Shown here in pieces: positions 62,736 to 64,000 of a stretch of DNA of 64,000 nt. The translations under genes and the position numbers were made by a program. The DNA is from Wolfiporia cocos. Its lineage: Eukaryota; Basidiomycota; Agaricomycetes; Polyporales; Phaeolaceae. How positions within the stretch are numbered: position 1 is the first letter of the stretch; each line of letters starts with the position of its first letter. The stretch lies in NCBI GenBank assembly GCA_029448655.1, contig JACCLO010000002.1, forward strand, positions 3,596,001 through 3,660,000. The letters are read 5' to 3'. Under the pieces are notes generated by a model. That model was not told the DNA's origin. It worked only from the letters and a program-made list of their open reading frames with translations, and searched no databases.

Positions 62736-63521
62736 ACGCTTGTAGTGTACGTGGACAGATGCTTATGTTTTCTCATATTGCTTTCTTGTGATGCGAGGTC
62801 ATGACTGTGCTCAGGGTTGGAGTCTGTTGACTGTGAGGCACAGACTCTGGGAACTCTGTCGAGTGTTGACGAGTCCATTGGCCGTCATCCAACATCGGGA
62901 ACAGGTATGAGCGTTACCGTATTTTACTATATATACATTGCAGACCTTGACCCATTTATAGGGATGGTCTTGCTGGCTTAGCCATTCGGCGGATCTGCCG
63001 GATGTGGGCAGCCTAATGGCTATTATTATATGGCATCGCCAGATTCTGTGCGCGGAGCCGTGAGCTCTGTCGAGCTTTCATATTGCTTGACGCTGCATGA
63101 TATCACGCATAATTTCAGCCCTAAGTTGGGCACATCACCGCAAGTTCTGGCAATTTGCACGGACAATCCTGCACTTATCGTATTCTCTACCAATCCTAGA
63201 CAAAGCTCAGAGCTCGAGATGCGAGTTACCATCCCATCGCGAACGCGGTACACTTCATTTCCAATATGCCAGATGTGTGCATGTATCCTAAATCGCTGTT
63301 TGAGCGAGTCATTTCGGCTCAGTCGTAGGGCTTCATTGAATAGACGGCAATCAAAACTTATTCTGGTACATGATAGCGAGGACAGCGCGGAATACGGGAA
63401 AGGTTGATACATAGCAGGACACAGCACAAACAAGAAACAGCACGGTTACATGTTTAGCACGTTCTTCTCTTCATTCATACCGCAGTGCCATGGCGGCGCA
63501 CAACGGCCCACGGAGCCATCC
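62736..63521. other. Convergent intergenic region
   Basis: 786 bp between the stops of the U2 A' gene (+) and the TMEM205-like gene (-). Short frames occur on both strands but none is supported. Confidence 0.5.
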
Positions 63522-64000
63522 TCACAGCCCGGTGCCGAAGTTCCCGATCCAAAGCCCATGGAAGAGCAGCGCGAACACGGCGAGCAGGTTCGCGAGTGAG
63601 CTGACGCCATGCAGGGTGCCGAACCTGCTGTTCAGCGCCTGCATCTCCTTGGACACCTATGTGCGGAATCAGGTAAGCCGGCGGAGCGAGGCGAAACACA
63701 GTACGCACCCCTGGCTCGTTATAGACTTTGCCTTCAGCCTTTTCGAGCTTTTGGCGCTGAAACATGGTCCTGTAATTGATAATATACACATTAAGGCACA
63801 TCCGCAGTAATATTGGTTATACGAAGGGTCGTATGAGTGGGAGGCAAATGTCAAACTCACTTGCTCGTAAGCGGCCCGATGACCAAGTGGTTAAGCGCTT
63901 GGAAGAGGAGTACGGCGCCGAGCGCGTACGCCTGGGCGACGTCCGCTACGGTGGGCGCGGCATAATGCGTGCGCACGGCGGGGTGAGTCCGCATCCAGAG
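63522..64000 (-). CDS. TMEM205-like (DUF4149) membrane protein, 3' part
   Basis: The gene runs off the right edge, so only the last three exons are visible. Joined, they read a TM-type segment (ADVAQAYALGAVLLFQALNHLV), a charged linker (FQRQKLEKAEGKVYNEPGVSK), then EMQALNSRFGTLHGVSSLANLL and AVFALLFHGLWIGNFGTGL to the stop at 63522. The short loop N-x-R-F-x-x-L-H-G-x-S-S before the last membrane segment is the feature I associate with fungal TMEM205/DUF4149 proteins, small multi-pass membrane proteins of unknown function. The 5' exons and start codon lie beyond position 64000. Confidence 0.75.

Overview
The window is nuclear DNA of a filamentous basidiomycete, most likely an Agaricomycete and perhaps a polypore-type wood decayer. 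The reasons are densely packed genes with many short introns (mostly 45-60 nt), pyrimidine-rich leaders, a lineage-type tandem F-box family, a class III chitinase and a large-subunit catalase. Species assignment is inference. There is no rRNA, CRISPR array, bacterial operon or viral gene. Coding coordinates below run from start to stop and include introns. I assembled exons by hand, requiring intact splice sites and a consistent reading frame.

Region 1 (1-28 kb) is mostly conserved housekeeping: the 3' half of the proteasome activator BLM10/PA200 (+), a tandem CCCH mRNA-binding protein (+), choline/ethanolamine kinase (-), a DHA2-type MFS transporter (-), mitochondrial DnaJ/Mdj1 (-), a small SET-domain protein (-) divergent from casein kinase 2 alpha (+), a secreted GH18 chitinase with two chitin-binding modules (+), and an unrecognised serine/histidine-rich nuclear-type protein (-).

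Region 2 (28.3-41.7 kb) is an accessory island. It holds a head-to-tail array of F-box genes: three intact eight-exon copies (A, B, C), one decayed copy (D), one old divergent pseudogene (E) and a short exon fragment. The repeat unit is about 2.25-2.5 kb and includes 5' and 3' flanks. A 1,495-bp transposon-like insertion with 30-bp terminal inverted repeats and a GTG target duplication sits directly in front of copy B, replacing its leader and promoter. A possible relic of the same element family lies after the array.

Region 3 (42-64 kb) returns to housekeeping genes: AP-3 sigma (+), Mediator MED6 (-), tRNA-Lys(CTT) (+), a gene-free 3.4-kb stretch, a C2H2 transcription factor (+), catalase (+), a second identical tRNA-Lys (-), MCM5 (-), tRNA-Thr(AGT) (+), COP9 signalosome CSN6 (+), Sac1 phosphoinositide phosphatase (-), the U2 snRNP A' protein (+) only 150 bp from it, and the start of a TMEM205-like membrane protein (-).

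Points that cut across genes: eight introns in five genes use an unusual GTYCGY donor, one intron is GC-AG, the chitinase has an 8-nt microexon, and the BLM10 proteasome-docking C-terminus is split by the last intron.
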